The notes: generated from the letters alone by a model not told the origin. Positions 1 to 12,400 are shown, counted from the first letter of the stretch. The stretch is DNA of 64,000 nt from Icerya purchasi (GCA_039619475.1 CM077115.1:598015643-598079642); one strand, 5' to 3'. Program-made: numbers and translations.

Positions 1-1490
1 TAGGCGCTTAATCAAAAAAAAAGGCGATAACCCAAGCGGGATTTATAAATGAAGAGAGGAAAAGTATCAGATTTAGCAGAATAGCCGGAACCAAGGTAGA
101 TCCCAGAACACCGAGGCAAAGACGAAGGCACGTATTTCGATCTAATTTTGAAAGGGGAGACCCGGAGGAATTACAATAAACAAAGCAAAAGGAATAATCT
201 AAGATAGAGAAAGCATTCATGGAACATGAAAATACAGGAATATCGACAGCCCAACAATCAATGTAAGAAAAAGCTTTGAACAGATTGAATTTTTTCAGAA
301 AAGATAAATGCAGATGATTAATGTGACTGTGAAAAGACAGATGGCTTAAGATTTCTCTAAATAATGAAAAGAGTTTACAATTGGACCACCATTTAAGTTC
401 CGACTAATCAGTAAAGACCACAGACGAGTATTTAGGAGAGAAAAAAAAAATGAACACTAGTAACATTAGGGAGTTTTGAAGATTATTGCGATCGGAGGAG
501 TAGACGAGCACATAGTCGACAAAGAAATGCAAAATCGAGTTGACAAGACGATTTTAATCCAGCAAACAAAAAAAAAAAAAAATTGCAGGACCAAGACAGG
601 AGCCCGAGTTAATTCTCGAAAAATTAACTTTGTAGCGAAATACAAAGGAGCAGAGAAAATTGTAGTTCTACAACGAAAGAGTTTACAATAATAAAAAAAA
701 CACAATGGACAGAAATGTTAAACGAGATCATTATGTAAAAGAGCGTGGGAAGGTGAACGTTATTATCAAAGGCAATTATTATAAAAGCAGCATTTAAAAT
801 TTTGTTTTCATTGATAAATAAGAAATAAAAGCGGAAAAAAACATCCGGTCGACTACTATGTCACGGTCGAAAACGGAACATATTTTTAAGTAACAGATTG
901 CTGTACTTGAGCTAGCTAAATTTTGGAAAAACTTTCTTACACATGAAACAAAAGAAATAAGGTGAAACGAAGAAGAACAAAGTTTTACGATAGCAACAAT
1001 AATTAAATTATAATTCGGTAAGAAGGGATACAACTAAGAGAATGGAGTTGTTGAAAGTATTTGAAAGCATCTGCAGAAAAAAATCCAAAAAATTTTTAAG
1101 AATAGAAAAAATGATCTCGTCTTAGTAAAGGAGTTGCAGGAATTGATTGAAGATCAAATCAAATCAAATCAAATCAAATATATTTTAACGTAAACAACGA
1201 ATATTAAAATACGACTAAATTAAAGTAAATGTTTTTTTTACTTTTTTTTTTGTTTCCACGCTATATACAGCAGCTAAGCGGCCCGCAAGTTAATTATATT
1301 TCATTAAATAGGTTTACGGATTTGAGAAGATCGATAAGGGGATGCGGTGGATGGCGAATCATGGGACAAGACTGACAAAGGAGAATATTGCGGAGGGAAG
1401 CTAGAACATAGGTTAAAGATCTTTGGACATTCAGTTAGAAAAGGTGGGGAATGGTGATGGCAGTTGACTCATTCGCTCGGTTATCTTCCT
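1..1490. other. A-rich non-genic stretch
   Basis: No recognisable gene. The + strand is A-rich and carries several short frames, among them one at 476-691 that contains a poly-lysine run made by an A tract. None has a domain I recognise. Codon-like structure is absent and stops are frequent in all frames. It may include decayed retroelement sequence, but I cannot show that. Confidence 0.5.
1152..1180. repeat. (AAATC)n microsatellite
   Basis: About five perfect AAATC units in a row. Confidence 0.9.
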
Positions 1491-1499
1491 CTTCGGGGT

Positions 1500-1850
1500 A
1501 GGTTTCTTCCTGTTTTCTCTTCTTCCAATATTACCCTTCTGTCTGAAGCTGCTCATTCCAATCTATGATTTGACTCTTACGTCTCCTCTTTCTCCAACCC
1601 GGATTCCTTTTTCTTGTCTATTCAGCCTTCCCTTCCTCGTTTTCCCTGGTTTCTTGACTTTCCTTCCATGCGTCGCTCCAACATCTCTGCGATTTGCCGC
1701 CTGCGCTTTGAGTTTGCTTCCTTCCTCGCTTTTCCGTTACTCTCTTGTGCTGTCTCCTTTTTGTCCATTGCATCCCTCCAATATGCAATTTGTGTGTGAT
1801 CCCGATCACATAATGTTCGAATGTTCATCTCTGGTAACCGATTAAGCTGC
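1500..1850 (+). pseudogene. LINE-A ORF2 C-terminal relic
   Basis: Decayed 3' part of a non-LTR retrotransposon ORF2, downstream of the RNase H domain. Visible blocks in order are an IQPSLPRFPWFLDFPSMRRS-like stretch, then ICRLRF, then a Cys/His motif reading SPFCPLH followed by CDPDHIMFEC. The same series recurs at 16.9-17.2, 32.4-32.7, 41.3-41.6, 42.1-42.4 and 45.9-46.2 kb, and this comparison is the main evidence. The blocks lie in two different frames, so at least one frameshift is present. In I- and R1-type LINEs this C-terminal Cys/His motif is thought to bind nucleic acid. No upstream RT is attached, so the copy is truncated. It cannot encode a working protein. Confidence 0.75.
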
Positions 1851-1876
1851 TTTCTACTCCTCCCTTTTACAAATTG

Positions 1877-3115
1877 TTATTCCCACTCCATGCAGTGCTT
1901 GGTAGGAACTTCACATTTGTCGTAGATTGATGGAACAAAATATTCTGAAACATACATGCGTGTGTGAGGATGAAATGGCCAATACGTAGTCGGAACATCA
2001 CTGATCCCTTCGACTTTCTGGTTGAAATTTCCATTGGCGAACTGATAGTTTGACTTCATGTAGGTGTGATGGATTTTGTTGCTTCGCCTATTTTTTTTTG
2101 CCATAATTTCCAAAAAAAAAAAAAAGAAATTGGATATTAAGGCGAAGGAGAGAATAATACAACAATAAATGTTAACGTAAGGAGAAATAAAAGAGGAATT
2201 AGAGAAAATGTTAACTAACAATATTTCTACGACTGAAAATCGTGACATAAAGCTGAAACTTTATCCTCCTAATTAGCGAGTTCTGATGAGAATAGATAGT
2301 AGGAATTATAAGTTATTTTCCAAAAAGGAAAGAATATGGGATGATCAGTAGAAACATCAATTATTAACGATCGATGACATGCCAATATTCTCGTTGACAT
2401 TCGAAGGAAGGTGGAATCTGAGACGGAATTTTCAAATGGCCAGAGAAATTACTGACCGGAAATCTTTATAATCGGCATTAATGGGGTTAAATTAGAATAG
2501 TATTTATTAAAAGGATTTTGTGATTTTGAATGATGTTTTTCTTTTTTTCGGAAATCGGTTTAATGGAACCACTGAAGTAATTTTTTCGTTTTCTTTTTCG
2601 TGACGTTCGAAGAGTCTCGAAGGCGGGGAAATTATTTCCGTTAGAAATGTCAGCAAAGGTGAAAGCTAGGGAGAATTTTGGAAACTCGTGACATTTTATG
2701 TCTTTTTACTTGCGCTCCTTAAACACGGAACAGGAAGAAAGGCAAAGAACAGAATGACTTTTGCCGCAATAAACGCAATGAAAACTAGCTGGGTTATTTT
2801 ATTTGGTGACAGTACATTCAGGAGGAGAATAGAGCTATCACAACAGGAAAACTGGAATCATCGGAGACAACTACAACAAAGTTTTAGTTTAATCAGCTCA
2901 ATCGTAAAAACTGACAAAAACCGGAAGAGTTAGAAATTTAATTTTGGCTATTAGGAATCGGCTAAAATGAATTTTTGGAAATACGGTTCTCTGATACTCG
3001 AGACTGGCCCCTGACAAGAGCAATTTAAGAGAAGGCCTATTGTTTTCGGTTCTGCTGTTCCATCATTTCAAAAATTCAGAAAGATTTGAAGGACATTTTT
3101 AGCATTAAAATGTAC
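1877..3115. other. no gene seen
   Basis: Short frames only (123 aa on - at 1877-2248, 81 aa on + at 2688-2933). Neither has a recognisable domain and both are low in informative residues. No repeat structure noticed. Confidence 0.4.
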
Positions 3116-3126
3116 AACATGTTTAC

Positions 3127-3154
3127 CTTTTTTTTTTTTTTTTTTTTTTTTTTT
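3127..3154. repeat. poly(T) tract
   Basis: A run of about 28 T. It could be the poly(A) tail of a retrocopy on the - strand, but no retroelement 3' end is recognisable next to it. Confidence 0.85.
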
Positions 3155-3159
3155 GAGAA

Positions 3160-3890
3160 AACTATATTTTTTGTTTCATTTTTATCGAGCTTTTAAAATT
3201 TGAAACGCGTATAAATTCGCGCCAAAAAACCTAAAAAAATTCATGATTATGTAATTTCAGGATCCCTACAAAATCCAAGTTTTTTTTGTATTTTCAGATT
3301 AGTCAACTGGAGGCTAAGATATCATAAAAAAAAAAAAAACTGTAAAACACATAACAGTCGATTTTGAGTTCAGATTAGCACATTTTGGGCTGAAAACGTA
3401 GAAATCGTCATAATTTTTAGTGCTGTGTGAATAAAAGAGCCTTATCGATCCCGATCCGTTCATAGACACAGTTTTGACCCGCTTATCCGGTTAGGCCCTT
3501 TAATATTAAATACGTAGATAGACACGCTTTTTCAAATACTGAATGATAAAGAAAGATCGTTAAATAATAACTGTTGGCACATGTATTCTTTCGTGAAATT
3601 AATGTAAATCAAGAAAGAGAAAAATCTTATTAAAAAACAAATCATTTTGATAACTAAACAGCAACATTGACAGAGTAGCGAAATGATATATGTAAACACA
3701 GAGTCTTTGTCTTGATAAGAGAAGCGGTCGGCTAAAAACCACTTCGCTGTCCATCAACGCAATTCATAGACTAATTCCCCGATAAAATTAAGAGTGTCAA
3801 CACAATATAAAATCCTAAAAATAGACATATATATTTATAAATGTAAGTATTAACTGTTTGTTTCTGTATAAATAAAATAATTAATTATTA
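3160..3890. other. no gene seen
   Basis: AT-rich sequence with no open frame of note and no repeat that I can match elsewhere in the window. Confidence 0.4.
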
Positions 3891-3894
3891 CGGA

Positions 3895-4535
3895 ATACAT
3901 GATGGATGCCGGCGCGGCTAATGTCAGCAGACTCGCAGTAGACACAATACTAGGGTCAGTGGCGGCTGGAAGCGTGCCATAAGTCAAGCAGACCCCGTAC
4001 TAGCGAAGAAAGAGAAAAAGAAGGTTACGGAATAAAATTTTATCAATATTTCCTACCCGAACTCAAGGCCGTGTCCACGGGGAGAGTTTTGAGGGTTAAC
4101 CCTCCCGTGAGGACTAAAATAGTTACTATAAATACACATAAAAATCTATCTGAAAAAAATCAAAAACTTAAAATAAATATTGATGATTTTTTTGGGGGGG
4201 GACATTTTAAAAAAAGGAAAAATATGCTCCATAATTTTAGAGGTAGATCAATTAAATATCTTAAGGAAAAGCTTTTTGTTACGAGTATACAATCAATATA
4301 TAACATATGTGTAATTTTTATTAATGTGTTCATATACGGGGTGGTAATTAATTTATGTAAATTATTAATCGATATAAATATCAGTATGATGGAAATTATT
4401 AATTAATAGTATGCGAATATATTAGTGTGAAAAATGTATTGTTATTTATAAAATAAATATGCCAAGGAAATTTTCAAAACCCTCCCCCCTTCAAAATTCT
4501 GGGCTCGGGCTTGCCCGCACTTAAGAAATAATTGA
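3895..4535. other. unexplained GC-richer block
   Basis: Begins near GATGCCGGCGCGGC and ends near GGGCTCGGGCTTGCCCGC. It is GC-richer at both edges than its AT-rich interior. It contains a palindromic GAGGGTTAACCCTC around 4090-4103. A 111-aa frame (4071-4406) runs through the AT-rich middle and is not recognisable. The pattern of GC-rich ends around an AT-rich core suggests a short repeat element, but there is no second copy in the window to define its ends. Confidence 0.3.
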
Positions 4536-4539
4536 ACCT

Positions 4540-6370
4540 AGAGCGCCGTAGAATTCTTTCTAGTATCCGTCTAATTGTGTATCGATTCTTTATCGAATGA
4601 ACGATATAAATCATCGAAAAAATACATTTACAAAAATGAGCATAAAAGTGTTGTTTTTTCTATCCGAAGGCGATGATGTTGTTTGTGCGCGATACGTACT
4701 CTGTCCGGCCCTAGAAACATTTATTTGTTTTAGTTTTTACTATTCGTGCCTCCTCGTGACTAGTCGTCGGAATTTTTCAGTTGTGGCCATTTTATTAATT
4801 ACAGTCTCAAAGTTTTATGAAAAATCTAGTGAGTGGCAATTAAAACAATACAACAAAGTGTAAAGCGAGTGTTACACATATTTCATTCGGTATCACTGGA
4901 ATTTTTTTTGTACTTGTAGCAATAATGCGTCCGAAAAAAATGTACAGCAATTTACTTTTCGAAAGAGCTTCCTCTACTGTTACTTTTCTATTTCACACAG
5001 CTGCATTTGGCGTCATGAAATGCGATCGCAAGAAGAAAAAAAGTATCAAAGCGAATAATAAGTAAGGCGCACTCTGCCCTGTCCAGATACGGACAGTGTC
5101 GACACGGACTCGAACGGGTAAAGAGAAACACTATCGCAGTATACGATCGTTAAGAACTGTATAATGTTCGCGCAACAGTAGTAAACAAATTTAAATTGAA
5201 AAGGAAAAAACAACTTTAATATAAACCAGAAAGAAATAATGTTCGAGAAGCAAGAGAATTTCTCAATGGTGGTTAGTACGAGGAACGATTTAGAAGTAAA
5301 AATCGAAACGAACTGTATGACAGCGGTGCAGTCAACGGCTAAAATACAATATCCGATGGTTACGAAGTGGCTGGACTGATGTCTGGAGCGGGATTAAAGA
5401 ATTCGCCAGTAGCCGAAGAGATAAGTCAGGAAGAGCGGGCAGATTATAGAGCGCATGCATGGAAAAGTAAAGAAATGCGAACGATTGCGGATGAAAAAAG
5501 AAAAGAATGATAAAAATGCTTAAGGAAAACAATGGTGAAATTAAATGAATGTTTGCGAAATACGCGCGAACAATTCTGCCTGAAATGTATGCGGGGATTT
5601 TTGTTTAATCTTACAGAGCGAGGAAAGGGGGTGAACTGCGACTTAATCGAAATTATTAACACCACTTTAAGCAGATTACCCCCTGAAACGGACACGGTAC
5701 TCTTCCATTTCAACTGTAGTCATCGATAGTTATGTCGCAACATCAAAACACTTGTAAGAGAAAGAAGAAGAAAGCATTTTTAAATTTTTTTTGTTCAAGT
5801 GGAAACCCGATCGAGTCCTCTAAATGTAATAATGTTGGTCGCTTTCCAAGGAGACAGACCATCTGTTCCTCGGATGCTTTGATCTGCGTCGAGCGACAAA
5901 CGTGTACTGCTCTTGAAAGTGCATATGTACTCAAAACTTGAATTTTTACACTCGCGCATTACTTCCGCTTTGATCTCGAACAAGGATCGTTTGGCCAGAG
6001 CTAGGATTTTTGACGACCGCCTTCTGCAGACACCTATACAATGCTCAATAACTGGGATTTGACTACTGCCGGAAAATGACACAGTGAATTGAAATTTCCG
6101 CGCCTACCTAGCAAAATTCGTCCGAAAAGGTTATCCAGTTCTCTAAATTTATTTCGCAGAAACAGCAAAGTGAACCCGGTGTGAAAATTTATTTACTAGT
6201 GCCCCAATTAATTTTCAGCCGAAACCGTCTTTAGAACACACTCCTATGTTGCGCGATGATTTTTCCTTTTGAAAAGATAAATTTATAAAATAAAAAGCTT
6301 TAGGCAAAAAAAAAAAAAAAATTAAAATATACGAGAAAATTTGAATTAGTACTGTATATGATAGGAAAAA
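4540..6370. other. no gene seen
   Basis: Several overlapping short frames of 60-95 aa on both strands (for example 5444-5713 and 5795-6082 on -, 5532-5729 on +). They shadow one another and none shows a domain, signal peptide or splice context that I can support. Confidence 0.4.
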
Positions 6371-6619
6371 AGACAGCCTATTAGAAATCGACCATCAACA
6401 AAAATACACATAGTAAAGAAAAAGACGTAAAAGAAGCAGGAAATAGTGTCAAGCAAGAGAAAGCCGAACACAAGTGAAGTAAAACATTTTCTAAAAAATC
6501 AAATAGAACAGCCAAAGTAAAAATGTATATCAGGCAAAAGCAAACATCGAGAATATATAACAGGCAGTAACTTAATGCAAACAAAAGAAAGCTAATGATA
6601 TAGCTAAAATCAGGATAAA

Positions 6620-7143
6620 AGACATAAAAAAATCATGGACGGTATATAATCTGGAACCAATCAACGAGATTCGAGAAAAATTAAAAATATCTATATGGTA
6701 AGACACTAATTTATAACAGAAAAGAGGAAATCACTACGGCTATCAAAATTATAGACCAATATAAAGATACAATCACGAAAGTTTTAGAAAAATACATTAG
6801 AGTAATCACTTGATAAAATATGTGCTAGAAGAAAATAAAATCCAATAATATTCCGTAAGAAAACAAAGCAACTTCGAAAGCGCCAGGAGATTTTGCAAAG
6901 AATATTAGAGAAAACGTTGAAATAGAAAATAAAGCACTACACAGATGACTGACAAAAGCATTTGACACGCTACATTTCAAGAAAGCAACTAGAAGATATA
7001 AGCATATGAGGTAAAGCAAAGAGCCATAGCTCCAATACTATTAGAAAACAGACAGAAAACGGACTTTATAAGTGAAAAAATAGAAGGAAATAAAAGTGGC
7101 CCACAAGCCAGTAACAAGGTACTAACTCGTTCCTATTATTATT

Positions 7144-7151
<8 letters not shown>
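6620..7151 (+). pseudogene. LINE-B reverse transcriptase, 5' part
   Basis: Decayed reverse transcriptase of a second non-LTR element with an A-rich coding strand. Translating across stops shows the N-terminal RT block with NYRPI (about 6745-6760), a FRKKTKQ-like block, motif A as LTKAFDTLHFKK (about 6950-6985), and motif B as [19 protein letters not shown] (7095-7151). These follow the usual order of the GxPQGSxLxPxLFxxYINDL region in jockey/CR1-type RTs. The domain then breaks inside a (TA)n tract and resumes at 7694 with the catalytic box. Stops are present throughout, so it is non-functional. Family placement (jockey/CR1-like) is inference. Confidence 0.75.
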
Positions 7152-7200
<49 letters not shown>

Positions 7201-7307
7201 TATATATAGATATATATAAATATATATATATAGATGTATATAAATATATATATATAGATATATATAAATATATAGATAGATATATATAAATACATATAAA
7301 TGTATAT
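7149..7307. repeat. (TA)n tract with degenerate edge
   Basis: Pure TA repeats followed by interrupted TATATAGATATATA-type units. The tract lies inside the LINE-B RT frame, so it arrived or expanded with the element that follows. Confidence 0.95.
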
Positions 7308-7690
7308 AAAGTCAGCTATTTTGGCTTCGCAAGGGGCTATGTGGTCCCTCTTGCTTACATTTCCGTCTCTTTCTCTTCTATACTTTGTAAAAAATGATTA
7401 AAATTACAACGTAATTCTAAATCGGTCCATATGAATATAATAACATAATCAAAAAAATCCTATCCTAACATTTAACTTTCATTGCATAAAATTAAGACAT
7501 TTTTTCGTTAAATAAAATTGTGATATTTTTTTGTTAGAAATTCTAATAGGGGCCGGCTAAAGAATTACATTGTAATTAATATATACTTATATATAAAGTC
7601 GGTAAACAATAAAATATATATAATAAACGTGACATAAAATTGGGACATTTTTTCTAATGGAGGGTGGCCTAAGAACTCCGTTGTAATTTA
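7308..7690 (-). mobile_element. TA-flanked element, copy A
   Basis: Non-coding short element with six copies in the window. Orientation is defined by copy E (27304-27660) as +. Here it reads inverted: the hairpin end (GGCTTCGCAAGGGGCTAT) comes first and the TTGTAATT end last. Like copy B it carries a second terminal module: a first end near 7580 (AGAATTACATTGTAATTAA), then a short TA run, then another GGGACATTTTTTCTAATGGAG module ending near 7688. There is no transposase. Both sides are (TA)n. It sits within the LINE-B reading frame. Confidence 0.8.
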
Positions 7691-7693
7691 TAT

Positions 7694-8818
7694 ATAATCT
7701 ATCTGCAACAATACGAGTTATTTGCTTTCGCAGACGACATAATCGTAATGATAACGCATACAGATATTAAGATGATGGGAAGAACACAAATGTAACGGGG
7801 CATTTAATAAGCTAACGATCTAAGAATAAAAAGCAAAAACTAAATAAAAACCATTTAAAAAGAAAAAGAATCTACAATTAAAAGTTATAATATCAGTGGC
7901 GACACAGTGTAAGAAAATGAATTGCCAAAATATTAAGAACTTTGCAGTTATAAGTGTATTTATGAGTTTTGTAGTGGTTGAAAATTAAAAAAAAAGAAAA
8001 CAAAGATTAAGGACGGAGAAGGCATGCTGATCTTGTAGCAAAATGCATTAGAGAATAGCATCGTTGTATACATTAAAAAAATGTACGACTAGAATTTATT
8101 ATGTACTATTAGATCCAACATGCGGAAATCAAGCATGGGAAATAGCAACACATTTACACGTTTACAAATAAATCGATTACAAATGCCATAAAACTAATAT
8201 GGAAAAGAAAAAAAAAGTAGAAATCTAAAAGAAGAGAATTTATTCATTTAAGAGGTCTAGTATAAAGAGATTTAGGGACATTAAAAGTGCGCGAAAAAAA
8301 CAATTTAGAAGAAAGAACAAAGATAAAACGAGACTTAAAGAAAACGCAAACTTTTTTTTTTATTTTTGGATTGCTTTAAATATGGACATTGTTGCTTAGC
8401 ACAAGAAAATTGTTAGAAGTGTCAATGTGCAACAACGAGATACCCGAACGTTTATCACCATTACCTAACTAACTGCGCCACGGAGCTTATATACAAACTT
8501 CTAATTACTAGAAGAAATATGGAGAACAAACGGACAGATAATGTGTTGTGAAGCAAATGCCAAATAAAATTCCGAAAGAAATAATAAAAGGGAAAATAGA
8601 AATTGAAAGAGGAATTAAAGGAATCGCGTTGTAGACAGAAAGACATATAAATAAAATAATAGAACAAAAAAAAAACAAAAAAAAACAGGTATAAGCGAAT
8701 GAACGCTTGATATACTTCAAACACTCGTACATCCCATCTCTAGTAATAATAAGTTATAACATAATACATACAAGTGTGGTTGGGTTAAAGCCAAAAGCAA
8801 GCTCAAAAAAAAAAAAAA
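7694..8818 (+). pseudogene. LINE-B reverse transcriptase 3' part and tail
   Basis: Continues the RT of 6620-7151. Codons from 7694 read IIYLQQYELFAFADDIIVM, with the catalytic FADD box at 7727-7738. It is in frame with the block before the insertion if the TA tract and element are skipped. Further downstream, ILDPTCGNQAWEIATHLH and NRLQM (about 8105-8190, after frame changes) match the thumb region of such RTs. The copy ends in a run of 14 A at 8805-8818, a normal LINE poly(A) tail. Many stops and frameshifts make it dead. Confidence 0.7.
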
Positions 8819-8819
8819 G

Positions 8820-11145
8820 AAAACAAACCACCCCCGCCGTTGCAGCAAATATAAGAAATCAGCAATCGACAAGCATGCGTATGACTGTAATTATATTTAT
8901 AAGAAATATACGATTTTTAAAAAATATTCTTTCTTGTCTTAAGGCTCTTTGCCTTTTCCTTATCTGTCTTCTTTCTCTTTTCAGCGATGAAAGTAGAGGA
9001 TAAAGTACGCACAAAAAAAAAAAAACAAAAAAAAAACGAAAAAACAAAACTCGCTTCATTCGTTTCTAAATAAGATCGGTATCAAATGTGAATTTTTCGT
9101 AGACAAAAGAAAAAAAAAATTAAAAAATCAAATTTGAAATCCAAAAATTTTTTCTTTCCTCGCCTATTTCCAGATAAAAATTCTTAATTGTTTTGTTGTT
9201 TTTTTTTCCCTCATCAGAAAAACAAAAAATAATTTCGTTTATCATTATACAAATTTGACCTCGAGTCCGAGAAACGGCGTTGAAGCCAAAAATTCTTAAA
9301 AATCCTTTTTTCTAACCTGCAATCATTCCGAACTAAACATCAGATGGGGTGATGCGGGACAGTGCAGATTTAGGGGACGTTCGAAGTTGCACCGAAAAGA
9401 AGAAATAAAAAAGTGCACAAATACAATCCATCGCGAAAAAATCGATTACTCAACCTGATGATGCACTTTAAAGAGAAATAAGATTTGCATTTAACATCAG
9501 GCGAGGTGATCGTAGCTTTTCCGACGCATGTGTCCAAACAGCGAAGCTTTCTTGCCAAAAGTTTTGGAAAAAGAAGAAGAAGAAGAAAAAACAAAAAAAA
9601 CGAACAAAAATTAGTAATCGGAAAAGATTTTGTAAATAAAATTTACGCGCGTAAGTATAGTCAGACCAGATTGAAACCCGATTGGCTAGAACACTTAAAC
9701 TGATCGGAATGAAACGAATGATACTAATCAGCAGCTGGCCGACCGTTCAAGAGCGGAGGTAAATGTCGCCGTCGGTAGTGTATGCAAGGAGACGTGCATC
9801 TGCTGCCCCCCAGATATAAGTTTTTGACTGGGTGAAGCGTACCGCCCTAAGCAGCATAGCTCTTTCTAGCAGAGTGAAGCGGTCGAAAAATGAAATTACA
9901 GACAAAAGTTCAGCATAAAACGCTGTATGATGCGTGCATATTAAGAGGGCATGCAGATATTGAGACTTGCAAGCTTCGAAAGCAGCTTTTGCTAATGCCG
10001 CACGGCCGAGGCCTTATTCGAAAAGTAGCCCCGATAACATTATCCGCCACGGACAATGAGATCGGTTCGGTAAAATTAATTATCGGCCAACGACCGGCTC
10101 CGATTCCAGACCGTTTCATTCAACGGTAGCATAGCGTTGCCACTGTGTAGAATGACGCGTTTTCTGCAAAAGTTCAATCTTGCAAAGCGCCATCCTTTCC
10201 GCCGAAACATCCGGCGACACTCTAATAGAAACCTCAAATAAAACGGCTGCTAGACACATATTCCGCAACTTTGCATTTCCGTCAAGTACATTTATGTGTA
10301 GATTCCTTTTTGTGTCGGTTTTTTCCCGTTTTTCATGCGAAATTCCGAAATGCCTGTCGCGTATACTCCATCGTTATAACTACTCGAGTGTTTATTGTAA
10401 CTTTCATGGTAACATAAAGGCGCGCAAAGTAATCTATTTCCAACAATACGCTACCGACACCAGTTGGAAATTCTCGAAATTTCTGAAAGTTCTCCGTACT
10501 TTACACTTTCCTGTGCTCAGCGCTTACTACCGATAGTTTTGACGTCATCGTTCGATAACAAGAAGCTTTGGTTGTTTTTATTTTATTTTACACACACGTG
10601 TTTTTTTTTGTTTGCTTTCGAAAACTTTCAAAAGAGAAATAGGTTAGATAACGACTAACAGAATATTAGATTATCTATAGAATAGATTTTTACTGCGGCT
10701 ATTCGAAACCGAATTATTTGACAGCCGAAACCATTTTTTTTAACGAGATAAATTTCAATAATAAAAACTGGCCATTTTGATGTTGTTCACACTTTATAAC
10801 CTTTTCTATAAACTAATTCTTCTTTTATTAATTGAGAATTATTTTGTTTGTTCTGCCTCTCCAGTGTTTATTTTATTTTTTATTTTATTTTTTTCCCCCG
10901 TTTTTTTCGTAAATACAACACAAGAGAAAACTCTATACAGGTAGAACTCATTATTATTAAATAAAAATGACGCTACATTTTCTAGCTTTTTTATGCAATT
11001 ATTTATAATTATCGTAATTAAAGCTGTTCCGGTGTCGAGGTAATAAAAAATGATTCGCAAACTAATTTTATTCCATCAGATAAATATACACGATGCAGCT
11101 TAATTGTACAAAATGTTTTAAGTCTCTGCTTATTAACGATGGTTA
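8820..11145. other. no gene seen; GC-richer at 9.72-10.54 kb
   Basis: Homopolymer-rich DNA to 9.3 kb. From 9720 to 10540 composition is less AT-rich and frames of 79 aa (9890-10129) and 118 aa (10180-10536) occur on +. They overlap antisense frames and match nothing I know. This stretch could be unique host sequence, but I see no splice-bounded exon with a conserved motif. Confidence 0.35.
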
Positions 11146-11148
11146 TAC

Positions 11149-11176
11149 TGTGTGTGCGTGTGTGTGTGTGTGTGTG
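11149..11176. repeat. (TG)n microsatellite
   Basis: About 14 TG units with one C interruption. Confidence 0.95.
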
Positions 11177-11179
11177 ATG

Positions 11180-12150
11180 GTATGTTACACTTTGACAACA
11201 TCAGTGGTGTATCATTGCGAACTTTTAAGGGATATCGGCAGGCTTTGAACAATCGTCGATTTACGTATATAATAATACGCTAAAAGTTCCTTCAGCATGT
11301 TGTATTTTTCACATGTCGCATCGATTTTTTTATAGGCAATCTAGAAACAAATGGCTAACCGTAATGTCTCAATTTCCTGATTGCATTAGTTCTTTCTAAA
11401 CATCATCTATTCGGAGCCGTAGCGCATCTCTACATCGATATTTCCTTCGGAATACATGTTTCTCCTTTAATTTCACATTACCTTCGGTGCATTGCACCGT
11501 AATAAGTCCTGTCCCTTTTACTATTTAGCGCATTCGGTAATAAATCTCTTTCTCTAGTTGATCTTATTATAAATGACTTTATCAGATTTTTCCGCAATCC
11601 CTAAATATTTCACAATGTACTAGAGTTGGAAACCTATCATCCAGTGTTACTAGTAATTATCCTTCTTGCCTGTCATTCAGGATTATTCATTTCACTTATA
11701 AATAATAACGAGAATAGTGTTGATAAGTAAAATAAAATAAATAAATATACCGTCAATCAACAAAAACTAAATTAGTATTAAATCATTAACACTTTAATAG
11801 AAATTAGAATGACTTACTTTAGAAACCTTTTTCGGGCTATATCACCGGCTAACAACATATAGACCACACACACAGATGAAACTAAAATAAAACTGCATCT
11901 ATTTATTTTAATTTATCGAAATATAAATGATTTAATACTAATTTTGCTGGTTATTAACGGTATTTATTTATTTTATTTTATAACTATTAACAAAAACAGG
12001 TATAAACTTAGAACTCTTTATATTGTTGAATTTTCATGCTCTTATAATCTTTACACGAATTTTCAATATTTTTACGCCGATGTCGAAAATGCACAGCTGC
12101 CTAATTGCGTTCTATATACATATCTGTTTATAGGCAAAATGCCGGTATGG
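11180..12150. other. no gene seen
   Basis: AT-rich sequence; an 87-aa frame at 11944-12207 has hydrophobic and Tyr-rich composition from AT-rich codons only. Confidence 0.4.
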
Positions 12151-12229
12151 CTTTCTTCTCAAATCTCTGCGTTTTCAACTGTCATTCGGTTTATTTTGGA
12201 ACAGTAAAACGGGGGAGCTCCTCTTTTGT

Positions 12230-12400
12230 ATTCTCTTATTGGCTACCGTGTAAAGGGGTTCGTGAACTATAAATAGTAACAGAGCATATGAGAAGCGCTG
12301 TTTCGTTCAGGTAGGACCTGGTTCGAATTCGATTCTGTAAGTTAAGAATTCCGCTAATAAATTCCTCTTGTGCTCGGTTGATGTCCATACGAGCATCAAA
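12230..12400 (+). promoter_or_regulatory. possible Pol II promoter or solo-LTR core
   Basis: In order: ATTGG (inverted CCAAT, 12238-12242), a TATA-like TATAAATAG (about 12268), and a CGTTCAG initiator-like start about 40 bases later. Then CAGGTAGGA resembles a splice donor, and AATAAA lies at about 12356. TATA followed within about 90 bases by AATAAA is the order seen across U3-R-U5 of an LTR, but neither TG...CA ends nor a target duplication is clear. Weak. Confidence 0.2.

Noticed and set aside
1877..2248. 123-aa frame on -, among the longest in the window
   Set aside because: Phe-rich homopolymer run (poly-A on +) in the middle and no recognisable domain.
9890..10129. 79-aa frame in a GC-richer stretch
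   Set aside because: An antisense frame of nearly the same length overlaps it, and no domain is visible; short open frames are expected at this GC content.
12300..12345. tRNA box B-like GGTTCGAATTC
   Set aside because: No box A at the right distance and no cloverleaf; more likely part of the promoter or LTR-like stretch.
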